From positions 494,843,627 to 494,907,626 of the forward strand of contig CM046881.1 of the NCBI GenBank assembly GCA_025667525.1: DNA of 64,000 nt, in the 5' to 3' direction. The stretch comes from Glebionis coronaria. Its lineage: Eukaryota; Streptophyta; Magnoliopsida; Asterales; Asteraceae. Positions 8,683-22,213 of the stretch are shown piece by piece (within the stretch, counting starts at the first letter, position 1; every line of letters starts with the position of its first letter). The notes beneath the pieces are model-generated. The model was not told the DNA's origin. It searched no databases and saw nothing but the letters and a program-made list of their open reading frames with translations. The position numbers were made by a program, and so were the translations under genes.

Positions 8683-11600
8683 TGTGACACCCCAAATTGG
8701 TTAAATGCAGCGGAAATAATATTTGGGTGTCACGTGGGTGGATCAACAGCAGATAGTATGTATAGCAACAGATAAAAGATTATCATTACATTTATTACAT
8801 GAATAAAAGTGCAAATATTATTAAAATTGTCTTAAACATTATTCAGTAGTTGAAATCATTCCCAGTTTATAAAACCCCAGATGAGCTCTATAAATGCAGC
8901 CTATCACGATGCTTGATTCCATGCACGTCAATACCTGCTTCAGTTTCCTGAGAAAACATGCTTAGAGAGTCAACATAGAGTTGGTGAATTAACAGATTTG
9001 ATAAAATAAGTTTGGACAATAAACATTCACTGAAGTAGTAATGCAAATAGCATCAATACTTAAAGGTAATTACATTCCCTATTGCCCGAAACTGATACTT
9101 GATACGTTAAGTCCACAACAAATGAGAACCCTTCGCATTAATAAAAATGCACCTGATATTATGTTCCGACATGTTAAACATCTGTTGTCCTGGCCTAGGC
9201 ACAGTGAGCGCTACTCACCCATATGGGGATGGTCAATCCCAAATAGATCTATTTATACATTCAGGCAATTCAACAATTTTAACAGTTTCAGATGCAGGGG
9301 TCATCCGGGTTCATCTACAATAGGCAAATGTAATCTAAGGTTTCGTAGTTCAGTTTATGTCCATCGAATAAAATATGTTGCATGTTTTCTTCCCTATAAA
9401 AGGCTTTAAAAGTTTGTCAATATACAAAGTGGGGCCATGAACTCACCTCAGTAGTACATCAATAAGTCACAAGAAAATCTGATGTGATGCTCACGATACG
9501 GTCAACAACCTAAGTAATTATAAGGTCTCAGTAAATGCATAACATAATGCATAAAAGTTTCAGAACAAGTCTGTGCATGCTTATACTGGTTTTAAGCATT
9601 TTATTACGATATCTGTAATTTAGTTCATTGTTGTACAAGTAATAGAAGTATTATTTTTAAGTGTAAATAAATAATATCTTTTAATTAATTAATTTGTTTA
9701 ATTAATATTCTCGTACTTGTATTGTTATGAAGTAATTTAATTATCTATAAAAGGAAGTTTTATATATATTTAGAAAGGTGACAAGAAATAAATATAATAA
9801 ATATATTTATTTTTATAAGTTAATCATATTTAATTTATATAACATATAAATAACGTTTATAAAAATGTATAACATTTTAATTTAATTTAATTCAACGTTC
9901 TCGAAGTTTGTATAATTATTAAATTATAAGTTTGGGAAAAATAACGAATGTTGTATTTATTAAAGTTTTACGTTTTTACTATTGGGTATATATATATAAT
10001 AAATTAGGGTTTGTTATAGTTTATTAAAATTACATTTTAGTCCCTCGATTATATATTTACCCGCGGTTAATTACTAGAATACCCCTAGGGTTTGTAAAAC
10101 TTTCCAATAATTACAAAACAAGTTCCTCCCTAGTTACACGTGTAACTAGGGCTTATAAAAGTTCCAAGTGTTGTCATTTTTAGTCCTTGTAGTATTCAGT
10201 TAGTATTAGGGTTAGGAAAGTTTCATAAACGCCCCCTTGGGCACCAAACAAGTTTCGGTAAAGGCCAAAATGGTCCCTAGGGTTTACTTAGGGTTTGTTT
10301 AACTTATCCTACTTGGCAAGAAGGGCCCCTAGGGCTCCTATGTGTTTCGGTTAGTGGCAAAGGGAGTCCCTAAGGTTCTAATCAAGTTACACAAATGCAC
10401 GCAACTAACATAATTACCAAATGGCACCCCTAGACTCTCGACAAATTACAAAGTAGGTCCTTATGTGTTACTTTTGTTAAAATGAGTTTCCAAACATGAC
10501 CATTTAAGTCCATATACATATTTAAATTACAAAATCAATCCGAAAGTTTATAATTTACACTTTTAGTCTGAAACTTAATTAAATCACCCTTTTAATCCAA
10601 AAGTTTATCAAATCACATTTTTCATACAAAAAGTTTTATAATACAATTATTTAACATAAATAAAGTTTATTTTAAGTATGATTATCCTAGTGGGCTTAAT
10701 GGGCTTCTAGTTTCTATAGGACTTACATAGTGGGCTTAATGGGCCTAACTATATTAACACTATTCATTGGGCCTTATAATCCATTAAGGTAACTAGTTAA
10801 CATATTTTAGTAGTAACCTAGATCTAATGATTTCTAGGCTTATAATAATATTTCAAAGTTATTCATCACACTAAAAATGTGGGTAAACCCCACGTCTAGA
10901 TTTATATACATGCATAGGTTTTATGATTTTTTGTTTAGCATGATCATGAGGTTGTGGTAACCATAGTTGACAAGATTTTTCATCCCAATAAGTGGTACAT
11001 CATTTTTAGCCATGACCTACTATGGTCTAGGTTTTCTTGGATTTGTTTTTAGGTTAAGTTTTTACTAGAGATATATCTATATATGTTCAAGTGTATGCTA
11101 ATGAAGGTATGTAGAAAAAGGTAGGTTTCATGATACTTACTTGTTAGATAGTTCTAGGAGTGAATAAGTGAACTAGTAGTAACTTGAGCTTGTTTTCAAC
11201 AACGGTGGTTGCCTATAACAAAACCTAGCCGTGACCTTTAAGCTTGTGAGTACCCTTGGAATTGTCTCGGAGATCAAGCTTGTTGTAGGAGTAACAATGA
11301 TTGAAATTTAAGATGAAAGAGATATAGATTTAGGCTAGTAAAGCAGTAAATGAGTGTTGAAGGATTTTTAGTGAAGAGAGTAAATAAGCCGTGAGTTTTG
11401 AGAGAGAGATGAGAGGAACTTTTCAAGTATTTTGTGTTGTGTGTTTGAATCTTGGGGATATTCGAGTATATGGAGTGAGAGAGATCATGGGTGTATCTTG
11501 TAAGTGTACCATGAATCTATGGAAAGATCATGTAAGATACTTACTAGATTTGGTGATACATTTCCACACATCCCAATAATAGTAACAAAGTATTTCCATC

Positions 11601-12281
11601 CTCAAGTGGAAAAAGGGTGCCGTGTAGTTTTGAGATCCAAGGGGACAAGACTTGTCTCAAATAGTGATGTATGTATGGTAGAATAGTAAGTCATTTGACT
11701 TGATAGTTTACTTGTAAGCTTGTAAGTAATCATGGAAGTGTATGTACACATATATTCGGCTATACATGTATTTTTGGGGTAAAAATGTGTTGACTTATCA
11801 AAATTGGGAGTTAATAATAGTCCATGTATTATAGTGTAGATATTTGTAAAGTTTCTAGGTATTTTGGTTAAACCTTTAGATCACTTGGTGAAAGTATATA
11901 ATGAGTATATCATTATAAAGATTTTACTTGAACAAAATAAATAAATGACAATGTGTAATAATATACATTGTTTTAAAGTGATAGGTGTTTGTTCATAGTG
12001 TGAGGTATATGTAAATATATACATATAAATATAAATCCAGGTACTTAATAAATTAAGTAAATAATATTACAGTTATCAAGTGTGTGTACTGAGGTGGTGA
12101 GTCCTTGTTCAATCACGTGGCCAGTCAATTGCCAACGTAGTCAGTAAAGACTAAAGGTTCATATAAATGTAAAAATAAATATGAAGTAATAGTATGACAA
12201 AAAGGATATGATTATTAATAAGTCATATAAAAGTGGAATTTTATAGATTCCAAAAATAGTGAGTACAACAGTTGACAAAGT
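8683..12281 (-). mobile_element. 5' LTR of chromovirus B (~3.6 kb)
   Basis: The inner end is firm: + strand TGTGACACCCC directly next to the primer site. The outer end is approximate; homology to A's integrase resumes near 12309, and the last TGACA at about 12281 would give a TG...CA LTR. Length and style match the 3.5-kb LTR of F, including a hairpin at the inner end (8684-8733). It contains direct repeats of TAGTGGGCTTAATGGGC (10687 and 10730). Short ORFs inside, such as one at 9041-9409, show no family resemblance and are ignored. Confidence 0.7.
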
Positions 12282-12308
12282 CAATAAGATAAAATCAGAG
12301 GTTTTATA

Positions 12309-13329
12309 TTTGTTACGGGACTACCATAGACTCAGAGGAAGCATGATGCAATCTGGGTCGTTGTCGATCGTTTGACCAAGTCTGCACATTTCCTTCCAAT
12401 CCGCAAGGATTACCTAGTTAGCAGATTGGCAAAAATATTCCAGCAGGAGATCGTGCGACTACACGGTACTACATCAGACATCATATCAAATAGAGATCCA
12501 CGATTTTCGTCTCGTTTCTAGAGAGGTTTGTAGAAAGCTTGGGGCACCAGACTCAATCTTAGCACAACGTTTCATCCTTAGACCGACGGTTAGTCAGAGC
12601 ATACTATTCAGACTTTGGAAGACATGTTACGTGCTTGTGCGTTAGAGTGGATAGGAAATTGGGATGAATACATCTGTTTGGCTGAGTTTGCCTAGAACAA
12701 CAGTTGGCACGCAAGTATCAAGTGTGCTTCATTTGAGATGTTGTATGGCAGGAAGTTTCATGCTCCGATATGCTAGGATCAGGTTGGTGAACGAATCATT
12801 GAGGGTCCAGAGATTATTGAGGTGACCAATGAGAAGGTCGCCATTGCTAAAGAGAAGCTTCAGGAAGCTCGTGGTTATGCTGACAAACATCACAGATCAT
12901 TAGAATTCCAGCCTGGTGAGCATGTTTTCTTAAAAGTATCACCCGCGCACAGAGTCAAGCATTTTGGTATTAAGGGCAAGCTCAGTCCTCGTTTCATCGG
13001 ACCATTCGAGATCCTCGATCGTGTCGGTGAGGTATCATATCGTTTGGCGTTAGCTCCTCAGCTATCAATGTTCACAACATGTTCCACGTGTCCTTACTCA
13101 CATGTTACAATTATCATCATCTACACGTTGTCACTTATCCACTCGATCAGATTTGTGAGGATCTGTCCTACGTAGGGAACCCGAAGTCGTTCTAGATCGT
13201 CAAGATTGGGTCATCAGGAGAAAGACAATTCCATTTCTCAAGATCCTTTGGAGGGACCATACCGAGCGGGAAGCCACTTGGGAAACGGAGGAGTCTATCC
13301 GGACTACTTATCCTCATTTAATTGTATGA
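12309..13329 (+). pseudogene. Integrase C-terminal half plus chromodomain of chromovirus A
   Basis: The + strand reads through an integrase core (TGLP, HDAIWVVVDRLTKSAHFLPI, NRDPRF), the region around LEDMLRACALEW, the GPFEILDRVGEVSYRLALAP segment and then, after a frameshift near 13070, a chromodomain-like tail with KILWRDHTEREATWETEES ending in TGA at 13327-13329. Several in-frame stops (for example after GLP, and in the AEFA and PIC contexts) and the frameshift make it a pseudogene. The chromodomain assigns A to chromoviruses, most likely Tekay. The N-terminal part of pol is separated by insertion of B and should lie beyond base 1. An open stretch at 12822-13175 covers the integrase C terminus. 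Confidence 0.85.
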
Positions 13330-13388
13330 ATCGGGTATGTCCTTTTCAGCTTATCGTATCTCTAATTCTAGGAGGAATTATTCCTTTT

Positions 13389-13401
13389 AGAGGGAAAGAG
13401 T
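13389..13401 (+). promoter_or_regulatory. Polypurine tract of chromovirus A
   Basis: AGAGGGAAAGAGT directly precedes the LTR start TGTAAAACCC and follows the chromodomain stop by 60 bp, the normal place for plus-strand priming. Confidence 0.75.
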
Positions 13402-14043
13402 TGTAAAACCCGCATAAAATACATGAAAACATAAAATACATGGGAAATACGAATGAATTAAAACTTTATATTAATTAATGCACGACAAGTATCACGTATA
13501 TTATTTAATTAATGACAAGTATTTATGTATAATAAATAAATAATGACACGATAAAACATGAACTTAAGTCACGAATCTTAACACACATGAATTAAATTAA
13601 ACACGAAACATGTATAAAAGGGGGTGTTTGTGGCCAGTTATAAAAGAAAGAAACAAAGGGGCCCAAGCCCAGCCCGTTAAGCATTTATCTAGCAACTAAT
13701 TACCTCCAGGATTTTCATTACACAAGTTTACAAAACTAATTAAGAAACCCTAGTCCTTGTTGTTGGAGCCGCCGAGCAAGAAAAGAAAAGGGGAAGGAGA
13801 AACAATTTTTGATCTTTGAATTTGGGTATATTACGTGTTTAATCATCCTTGATTCAGTTAGATTCGGTAATCACCTTTTCTTTCTTTTCAATTTAAGAAT
13901 CAATGATTTTATTAAACAAATATATGAACATGTTGTAATAGGATATAAACAAAGGTAATGATTCGGGTTTTGGTTGGTTTAGACACGAAAACCAAGGACC
14001 CCTTTCCATGGGGTGCTCTCGGTAGTTTTGTCCAACAGACCGC
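13402..14043 (+). mobile_element. 3' LTR of chromovirus A, first part
   Basis: Starts TGTAAAACCCGC after the polypurine tract and continues until element D interrupts it. Its last five bases, ACCGC, are one copy of D's target duplication. The LTR resumes at 49971. Confidence 0.8.
14039..14043. repeat. Target site duplication of D, left copy
   Basis: ACCGC, identical to 49966-49970. Confidence 0.9.
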
Positions 14044-17000
14044 TAATAATCCATTTTTAGTGTTCGTTTTCTCTCGGTCTAATCGAATTGATTGCACGTT
14101 TTTAAGCTCGACTTAATTGTTTTTGGTTATAAAAGTTGAATGGTAATCTATGTCTAATTAGCACAAAGCAAGGAAAAATGTAAAGATAAATCTATACTAC
14201 GTATACGTACTAATCTACAAACACATAGCAAGTACGACATTTAAATGCACCAAGTTTAAAATGTAAAATGCAAATATTATACTACATATGAAATTTACAA
14301 AATACAAAGCTACTAAAACTAAAATCTATCTATCAAAGCTAAAAAAAACGAATCTGTTAGTTTTAGAAAAAGAAATTGGCCTAACTAGCCTACACTACAA
14401 ATGGACTCAAACATTATGCTAGGATTCACTAAACTGCTTAACTAATCTTAAGGCAGACTAATTCTAAACTTATAAAGGCCCAATTCTATCCTAAGCCCAA
14501 TCAAATTCTAATTAAGAGTTTAATATCTAATGTGGTTAGAATAGCAAATGTATCAGTTAGAACAAGGTGAAAGTCTATACATGAGCAACAATAAAACTGA
14601 ATTAAATTTGACTATATATCAGATTACAGAAATAGATCGACTCCTAACTCATTCTTTTTTTATGGTTTCCCACTTTGATACTCTTTTCACAGCTACCAAT
14701 TTTTAATGAATAAATCCACTTCAACTCATAAACTGAGTATATTTTGAAAGGACTTCATCACTCAATTTTAACCAGGCACATAAAGCTAGGGAATGTAAAC
14801 CCTCAATCAGAATTCCTACTACTACTAAAGTTCTAATCCTAATCAGTCAAACCTACCATTAGCCTCTACAAATCTTCCTATTTCTCTACAAACTTAACTG
14901 ATTTCAAACGACTATATGGCTCAACCTATCTTGCTGAATTTTGGCACAAAGCTTTGATTAATTGATTTTAGAAAATGATTTTAAGTAACATTACACTAAC
15001 AAAATATGAACTGAAACATATTACTAGCATCAAACATGGCATCAAATCAACAAATTAAACAGATCAAGTACTTCTATAACAGATCTATACTACAATCTAT
15101 AACTAGCAGAATCTATATAACTATGCAGAAATTGAAAACGCTTGACCTGTGTCTTCCAGGCCAAGTCCGTTGATGTCGAAGCTCGGCGCTGAGCCGGCTT
15201 AGCTATTACCAACTAAACTTTCCAGTAGGCTATGAACCAAATCGTGAAAAGATCGTTCCAGACAAACTATAAACTGCTCCTTTATCAGCAAAGCCTAACG
15301 TAAACTTCTAAACTGCACTTTCTGAATTCTTCGAAAGGAAACTGAATCAAGGCTAACTCGTTGTTTCGATGCGCTAGATGATGACTGCTGAACTGAATTT
15401 GATTATCTTCTACCGAAACTTTCTGTCACTACTCTTATTGAATTAGTTAAGATGATTAGAGCTTTTTGAGAACTTTCATTAAGCTCTTGACAACTTATGA
15501 ACTTTCTGCTGATCTACTGCTACGATACCTGAACAATCCACCAAATTATAACCCGAATCGACTCCTACTAAGGCTTAAGCTCGATACACGGCAGCTACGC
15601 TAATGAGCATTCTGCATCAACTACAAACGCGGCTGTGACTATACTTAAACTTGAAGAATCAACTTCCATCATTAGCGTTCAAACAAGAACATAAAAGCCT
15701 CATTTAATCAACATGGAACTCCACCAGAGCAACTGCTAAAACTCTGATTCAGAAACAATATCAAACTACTTGTAGAAATTCAATACGATGAACAGTAACT
15801 TTGAACAATCTCTACTCCTAAACTCTCGAAAAACCGTTCAATCCTCTAACTGTTATAACTCAGGAACAACGCGATCCATCCAATGCTTCCATTAACAACC
15901 ATAGAGTTCATGATAACACTATATCTGCTTCAAAACGACGAATGATAAACTAATCTGAAATCGTCCCCTGCTTCACTAAGTAACCCATGCAAAATCACGT
16001 CAAACCAAACTGTATTAATGAAGAGACGTTAAATCTACATAAAAGCTCCCATAACAACCTCAATAGCCATTACTTGAACTCTAGAACGCAGGATCAAATA
16101 GAACAGTCTATATGAAGGTTGAGAAAGAATTGAGAATGAAAGATGAATTTTATTTGAACTAAATTTGATGGTTACAACAACCTACAACTGCTTGATAACA
16201 GAAATTTAACTAACTACACGAGTGTATGTGTATGTGTAAACACACACTGAAAAATGAGAGAGAAATGATTGGGGAGAACTAACTAAATTGTCTAATAACT
16301 AACTACTTGCAGAAAACAATGAGTGTGAGGGGTATATATAAGAGTAGAGAAGTGCTGGAGATACACAGGTGACGTGTATTGCCCAATTGATCTTTGACAC
16401 GTGGACTAGGATTCTTCAAACACCAGCAGATTTGGGCATTCTATTTTAAGTCCGATTCACTATAATTAAATGCCTGGGTTGTAATTTGGATGAACAAACG
16501 ATCTTCTTTGCTTCTTAAACCAGCTCCTGAAAAGCACTAGAACTCCATCAATCGTTGCTTGAATAATTTGGTGACGTGGCGGTGTATGATTGGCTGTTTT
16601 AATGTGACATGGATTGATATCTGATTCGTCCATTAATATCCAAGATGGACAGTTATGATCTGCTTGGCTGGCAATCCTTACTCTTCCCTTTCTTGAATGT
16701 GATTGGTCCACTTAGACTCCATTTTAATATCTTTAAACAATTGGCAGATCCAGTCCTTGTGGTTTCATAATAATTGTGGCATCTTTTCTTCTTTGTTAAT
16801 AACTTTGGAAGTTGGCCAAAATAGTCCTTGAACTTTAAACTTTAACTCTTTAAGCCCTTATATCTTCAAGTACTTGGCAAGTTTGGTCCTTTTCTTCATC
16901 TTTCGTCAAATAAATCCCTTGAAAACACATGTTTGCTCCAAAATTGTATCTTCCTACCTGAAAACACATGAAACGCAAATACCTACGTAATTCTGATATT

Positions 17001-17077
17001 TGCAGTTAAATATAATATGTTTTACTGTGTTTGAGTGGTTTTTGGATCATTATTGATGAGTGTTTTCACACTTATCA
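14044..17077 (-). repeat. 3' LTR of element D (3034 bp)
   Basis: On the + strand it begins TAATAATCC and ends CACTTATCA; in element orientation it is TGATAAGTG...GGATTATTA, so it ends in TA rather than CA. By eye it differs from the 5' LTR by about 34 substitutions and 3 single-base indels. The outer end carries an AGTGT/ACACT hairpin. Confidence 0.95.
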
Positions 17078-17758
17078 ACTCCCCTCCACTTGACCATTGC
17101 CATGACCTCATGCAATGCAGCATTTTAAAGCACCAAGTTACACTCTTCTCATAATTAACCCACCTTGGCCATTATGGAATGTTTCTACACTATGCTACAC
17201 TATATGATGCATGATTTGGAATTTATACAATGCAATGCAAAGGAAAGCAATTCTATTTACATCTTTTTGTATTTTTCATGAAATAGGTTTGATGGAAATA
17301 ACTCATAAAGACTCAATGACTTGGATTAGGGCTTTTGTACCTTGAATTTTTATCACCCTCAAGTTTCACTTTCCCCAAACCAAGCTTAAAAATAGGATCA
17401 TTGCATTCACAAGTAAAAAGTGCATCAACTAGTTCATAACAATTAATTGTGGAACCAATTATTATTTGAGCAAATTGCTTGAAGGAAAATTTGTCATTAT
17501 TTGAAGCGTGAAATATAAGAAATGTAAAATCCAAAAATAAGGAAGCACGGTTTTAATCCTAAGTAATCCTCTCATCCATTACTTGAAAAACCGCTCACAA
17601 TTAATATAAGTCCGTTTCAAGAGTAATAAGTCATTCGCCCTATGTGTAAAATCCTCATGTCATGCTTTCATAAGTAGCTACACACTCGCTAAGGAAAGAA
17701 AAATAAAACTCACGCAATAATTTACATCCGCCATCTTTTTGAGACTTTGGATCTTCAA

Positions 17759-17833
17759 CCCCGCAACCCGTCAAGGTAATATTGGATTGGAGCAATCTAT
17801 TGAATCCCCGCAACCCGTCAAGGTAATATTGGA
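17759..17833. repeat. 28-bp direct repeat, two copies
   Basis: CCCCGCAACCCGTCAAGG followed by TAATATTGGA occurs at 17759 and again at 17806, 47 bp apart, within D's 3' region. Confidence 0.85.
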
Positions 17834-17882
17834 ACTCAATAGTCACTATAATTAACACCACACTGCCCCTCTTGGGAGTCTT

Positions 17883-17883
17883 G

Positions 17884-17914
<31 letters not shown>

Positions 17915-17940
17915 TCTTCTTTTTTTTTCTCTTTTTTTTT
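17883..17940. repeat. TA microsatellite and T/C-rich tract
   Basis: About 12 TA units are followed by poly-T runs. Simple sequence; it creates an artificial Lys-rich ORF on the minus strand. Confidence 0.9.
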
Positions 17941-19054
17941 CTAGCCACTCATATTTTTTATAAGCCGCTCTTATTTTTATTTATTCCTCACAAAGAAAGT
18001 AGAAAAGAATAAAAGGAAAAACACCCGCTAAATATTGAGCATGGCATAAGTCTAGTACACATAAACCGTTCTAACTTAGAATCTTAAGACGTACTTATAC
18101 CAACCATGAATGATTAGTCAAAAATGCATAAGAGATTACAAACCAATTAAATCCGTTCTTGATTATTTATTAACAATATATACATGCGAAGAAAATAGAG
18201 GTAAAGAAGAGAAGGGTTTAGCCACAAGTAATTATCATGAAGTTTATCTAGCCCTTTTATACTTGCTTCAACTCTATCATTTCCCATTCTCCACAAATTT
18301 AAAATCTCAAATAATGAGATTGGTAGATGCTTAGCCTAATAGACCAATGAAGGACTACATGGTTAAGGATACTAGCTAGAGAATGCTAGGATAAGCAAAC
18401 TCGGGTTGAGTCAAAATATCTATGGCGGGCCTAATATGTCAAAGAAGTTTAAATTTGTTAAACCATGTTTTTATTATATTTTTTTTCTCTTTTTATATAT
18501 TTTTGATGAAAAGAAAAAGAAAAATATATACAATGCAAATGTGATATGCAAATGAAAAATGATTAATGAAAAAAATTATGAATGCATATTTTTGGTGGCC
18601 AAAGTAGATCAAAAATTTGAAAAATGTTTAAAAAAATCATTTCCCAATTATCATGAAGGCAAGACAATGGTCTAGGTAAGGTCACTTCGATAGAAGTCTC
18701 CCCTACACTTAAGATAAACATTGTCCTCAATGTTTAAGAGTATTGGAATAAACTCCCCTACACTTATTACATTGATAACGTTGTTTAACTCGAGTTAAGG
18801 AAAAGACAACTAAAGGGTATTCATTTTAAGCACAAGTGTTTTGAATATCACAATAGCAAAAACTAATCAAAGTGAACCGGATACACGGGCCTCCTCCATA
18901 AGCTCCAAGCATGAAATGAGAGAGAGCAACCCTTGAAACAAACACGAAAAGACGAAGAAAGGCCACCCCTCCACTTCAACTCTACTATAACACCCTTTTT
19001 TTAAACCTAACCTATTTAGATCTACTCTACGTTTTCTAACCTAGTTATTTAATA

Positions 19055-19453
19055 CTAAGGGTGAAAAGTCATGCCTATAAAGGGAAACCTCGAAGAAAGT
19101 CCACCAGGATCAAATACATGATTTTCATCCCAATAATAGCTCAATCCCAAGGTGGGAATCACAAACCAGGGTAAAATAGTCGAGGTTCCCTTAAGCAAAC
19201 AACGGTCACAATGAAAGGTATGATAAGCAGGTAAGGATCCCATTTTTCTAAAGAGTTTTCCTTTTATAGCAGATAGCTCAAAAATGTTTATACCAGGATC
19301 AAAAACCTTTTCCTTTTGAGGGAAATGACAAGTCAAAGAAGTGTTTCCTTTAGAAGACTCCCCCTTATAAAAATTCACATCATTAGACACCGAAGGTTGA
19401 AAAAGAGGTGTTAAAACACAAGTAGTATGAACCTTCGGGTCTTCCTTTTCTTT
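19055..19453 (-). pseudogene. Tail segment of element D's polyprotein (VFDPG motifs)
   Basis: In the same frame as the protease ORF and separated from it only by a TGA at 19454-19456. The frame then runs open for 132 codons to a stop at 19055. It contains two related motifs, KVFDPGINIF and HVFDPGGLSSRF, about 60 residues apart, and a segment LPAYHTFHCDRCLLKGTST. I know no function for it. In E the equivalent position leads into reverse transcriptase, so D has this tail where pol would be. Similar DPG-type tails occur in Asteraceae elements as I recall; that is memory, not evidence. Confidence 0.55.
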
Positions 19454-20467
19454 TCATTTTGAAAAATTTTCATTAAGGTCCAAATGGGGATAAAAGTCAT
19501 CATCTAAGTCCAAAGTAGGAGAGTCGTCCTCATCCAAACTCAATGAAGAGACAAATGAATCATTGGAATCATGGGAAAACTCATCCTCAATAGGAAAGTA
19601 GGTATCTAGAAACTTGTCTAAATCCTCATCAAAAGTAATATCCTCTACAGTAATATCACTCTCTAAAGGTTGAGGATCCTCCTCAAGAATAACCAAATCC
19701 ACGGGCGGATAGGTAGGACAATAAGAGTCAATATGAGGCTCAAGTATAGGAGGATCACTCGTAGAGATGATATGAGTCATAGACCTTAAGGGTATAGAAA
19801 GCTCATCACTATAATCATCATTAACTTCCTCATTGTCATTGAAAAGTGGGTTATCAAGTGATGTTTGAAAAATAGGGTTTGAATAAATCACAAAATCATC
19901 AATGTTAAACTCTTGAGTTTCAAAAACATTCAATGAGGAAGTAATGGAGGCTATGGTCTCAACATGGGGAATCTCATAATTCCCACTTTGACAAGCTTCA
20001 TGAAAGTATTCATAACAAACTTCATCAAGAATATCATTGTTATTCACCCCTACATCATCACTAGGATTTACCGCCTCGTCAAGAACATCAATATGATTAA
20101 CGGTTTCATAACCTTGAGGTTTCTTAATGACTTTTCCCATCTTAAACGCAACTTTCTCATCCTCAACTCTCATAATTAATTCTCCTTCTGCCACATCAAT
20201 AAGAGTACGACCCGTCCTCAAGAAAGGTATACCAACAATTAGAGGAACTCTCGGGTCCATGTCATAATCAACCACTACAAAGTCGGCCGGAAAGGTAAAC
20301 TTATCCACACCTACAAACACATCCTCCGCAATACCTACCGGGTAAGCTATGGTACGATTGGCTAACTCAAGGGTCATCCTAGTTGGAGTGAGCTCGGGAA
20401 GAGAGAGTTTTTGCCAAACCGATAAAGGCATGAGATTTATGCTTGCCCCTAGATCCGCCAATGCCAT
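19454..20467 (-). pseudogene. Aspartic protease region of element D
   Basis: 337 codons continuing the Gag frame after one nonsense codon. It begins [18 protein letters not shown], with the active-site motif written DLGA, as in elements E and G. The following ~100 residues ([48 protein letters not shown]) are very close to E's protease, while the acidic C-terminal 200 residues are not. The role is maturation of Gag. The ATG is only the first Met after the stop; in E the same frame is continuous with Gag, so independent initiation is unlikely and the segment probably needs readthrough. The 3' end of the frame is a TGA at 19454, after which the tail segment continues. Confidence 0.8.
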
Positions 20468-20473
20468 GCAATT

Positions 20474-22213
20474 TTACACCCCAGGAAAATTACAAGGGAT
20501 CAAAAAGCGCCCCGGATCTCCAAGTTTTGTAGGTAAGGTTTTGAGCAACACGACGGAACAATTCTCATTAAGGGATGTGTTAGGAAAGTCCACCAATTTT
20601 TCCTTGTTGGAAAGGAGATCTTTGAACATCTTAGCAAATTTTGGCATATATGCAAGAGCTTCCGCAAAGGAGATGTTTATGTTAAGTTGCTTGAACATCC
20701 TCAAAAAATTAGAGACTTGTATATCATCCTTGTTTTTCAATTTCTCCTTTCTCAATCTTGAAGGGTAAGGAAGGTTTGGTTTAGGTGTAGGTGGAGTAGG
20801 TGTTGTAGTAGAAGATTTTCCTTTGTTAGCTTCTTCATTGGGAGTTGTGGAAGGTAAAGGAGAAGTGGGTATAGGTTGAGAAGGTATGTTTGATTGGATA
20901 GGAGTATTTGGAGGTGGTGGAGTAGATGTAGAAGGCTTGTCACATGTAGGAACAAAAGTGGGTTTAACAATAGGAGCTGTAGGAGGTGAAGGATCCTTTG
21001 TTGACTTTCCACTTCTTGTTGTAATAGCATTGACATTTGCCCTTGGGTTTGCTTGTGTGTTAGATGGTAAATCTCCTTGTTGTCTTTGATTGAATGCCAT
21101 CAAAAGCCTATTAGTTTGTTCCTCTATTGTAAGTTTCATTTGCTCATTCATTCTTTTCTCACTTTCACGAATTCTTCTTTCAACATACTCATGAGTATCA
21201 TGTAGCCCATATCCTTGATTTTGAACTTGAGGGTATCCTTGATTTGGGAAGGGTGGTGGTGGTTGAAATCCTTGATTAGGTGGATGAAAATTATTTCCTT
21301 GATTTTGAAAGGTGTTGGGTGCTTTGTAATTGTTCCCTTGGTAAGAATAGCACTCCCCTTGATAACCTTGAACTTTATCACATTGTTGGTAGGAATGGGG
21401 ACCTCCACAAGTCTCACATGAAAGAGCAATAGTATTCACATCATTGGTGGAATTCTTGTTCAAAAAGAGGTCACAAAATTTCATGAGTGTGTTGGTCATA
21501 GTATCAAGCTTTTGAGAGATCATGTTTTTGATTTGAGGAGTAACACTCTCTTGCACCACATGGACTCTCTCATCAAATTGTGTGTTAGCTTGCACCATCG
21601 ATTTTGTCTCAGTAATGTCCCAAGCTTCTTGAATGGATTTAGAGAAAATATTTCCACCCGCGGAAGAGTTGAGTGAATCTTGGTGGTATGGTCTTAATCC
21701 ATTATAGAAAGTGTTGATTTGGTGAACCTCATTGAATCCATGATTTGGACATTTCCTCAATAACTCCTTGATATACTCCCAAGCCTCACTAAATGTTTGA
21801 TCATTCCTTTGTTGAAAACCAATAATTAATTTTCTCAAAGCCGTCGTTCTTGATGGAGGAAAGAACTGGTTAAAAAACTTCTTCCTTAAATCCTCCCAAG
21901 TGAAGATGCTCATAGATGGTTGCCTATCATACCAATTTCTAGCAAGACCCTCTAAGGAGAATGGGAATAGGATCAACTTAATGGCATCAGGAGGGACCCC
22001 ATTATACTTAAGTGTACTGCAAAGTAACAAGAACCTCTTAATATGGTCGTGGGGGTCATCTATAGGTCTCCCTAAGAAGGGGCTAGAAGAAACCAAAGTG
22101 ATCATATGTGTATTAAGCTCAAAAGTGTATGCGGGTATGTCGGGTATAACGATGGCGTCGGCATTTCCCTCCACTTTTGATTGGAGGATCTCCATAATAG
22201 GACGTTGATCCAT
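20474..22213 (-). CDS. Gag of Athila-type element D
   Basis: 579 residues. The capsid domain (retrotrans_gag type) spans roughly residues 55-195 ([46 protein letters not shown]). A zinc-knuckle variant [13 protein letters not shown] (CX2CX3HX4C) lies near 265, followed by a Gln/Pro/Asn-rich linker. ITTRSGK and [10 protein letters not shown], and then the conserved [20 protein letters not shown] block, lead to protease. It ends at TAA (20474-20476) where E has a Glu codon in the matching sentence [12 protein letters not shown], so a single nonsense change separates Gag from protease. It would form particles. The long open frame and ~99 % LTR identity argue for recent activity in trans. Start: first ATG of the frame, [10 protein letters not shown]. 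Confidence 0.88.
   Translation of the reverse strand: MDQRPIMEILQSKVEGNADAIVIPDIPAYTFELNTHMITLVSSSPFLGRPIDDPHDHIKRFLLLCSTLKYNGVPPDAIKLILFPFSLEGLARNWYDRQPSMSIFTWEDLRKKFFNQFFPPSRTTALRKLIIGFQQRNDQTFSEAWEYIKELLRKCPNHGFNEVHQINTFYNGLRPYHQDSLNSSAGGNIFSKSIQEAWDITETKSMVQANTQFDERVHVVQESVTPQIKNMISQKLDTMTNTLMKFCDLFLNKNSTNDVNTIALSCETCGGPHSYQQCDKVQGYQGECYSYQGNNYKAPNTFQNQGNNFHPPNQGFQPPPPFPNQGYPQVQNQGYGLHDTHEYVERRIRESEKRMNEQMKLTIEEQTNRLLMAFNQRQQGDLPSNTQANPRANVNAITTRSGKSTKDPSPPTAPIVKPTFVPTCDKPSTSTPPPPNTPIQSNIPSQPIPTSPLPSTTPNEEANKGKSSTTTPTPPTPKPNLPYPSRLRKEKLKNKDDIQVSNFLRMFKQLNINISFAEALAYMPKFAKMFKDLLSNKEKLVDFPNTSLNENCSVVLLKTLPTKLGDPGRFLIPCNFPGV

Larger units (their letters stand above)
17078..19054 (-). other. 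3' non-coding region of element D with polypurine tract
   Basis: The polypurine tract abuts the LTR (minus strand AAGTGGAGGGGAGT just before TGATAAG). The region shares blocks with E's 24339-26262 stretch, for example the CATTGTCCTCAATGTTT block near 18718. It holds a TA microsatellite plus poly-T at 17883-17940 and a small tandem duplication at 17759-17833. No env-like ORF is visible. Confidence 0.7.

Noticed and set aside
9041..9409. 122-codon + strand frame in B's LTR
   Set aside because: Short, antisense to B, no motifs; chance ORF.
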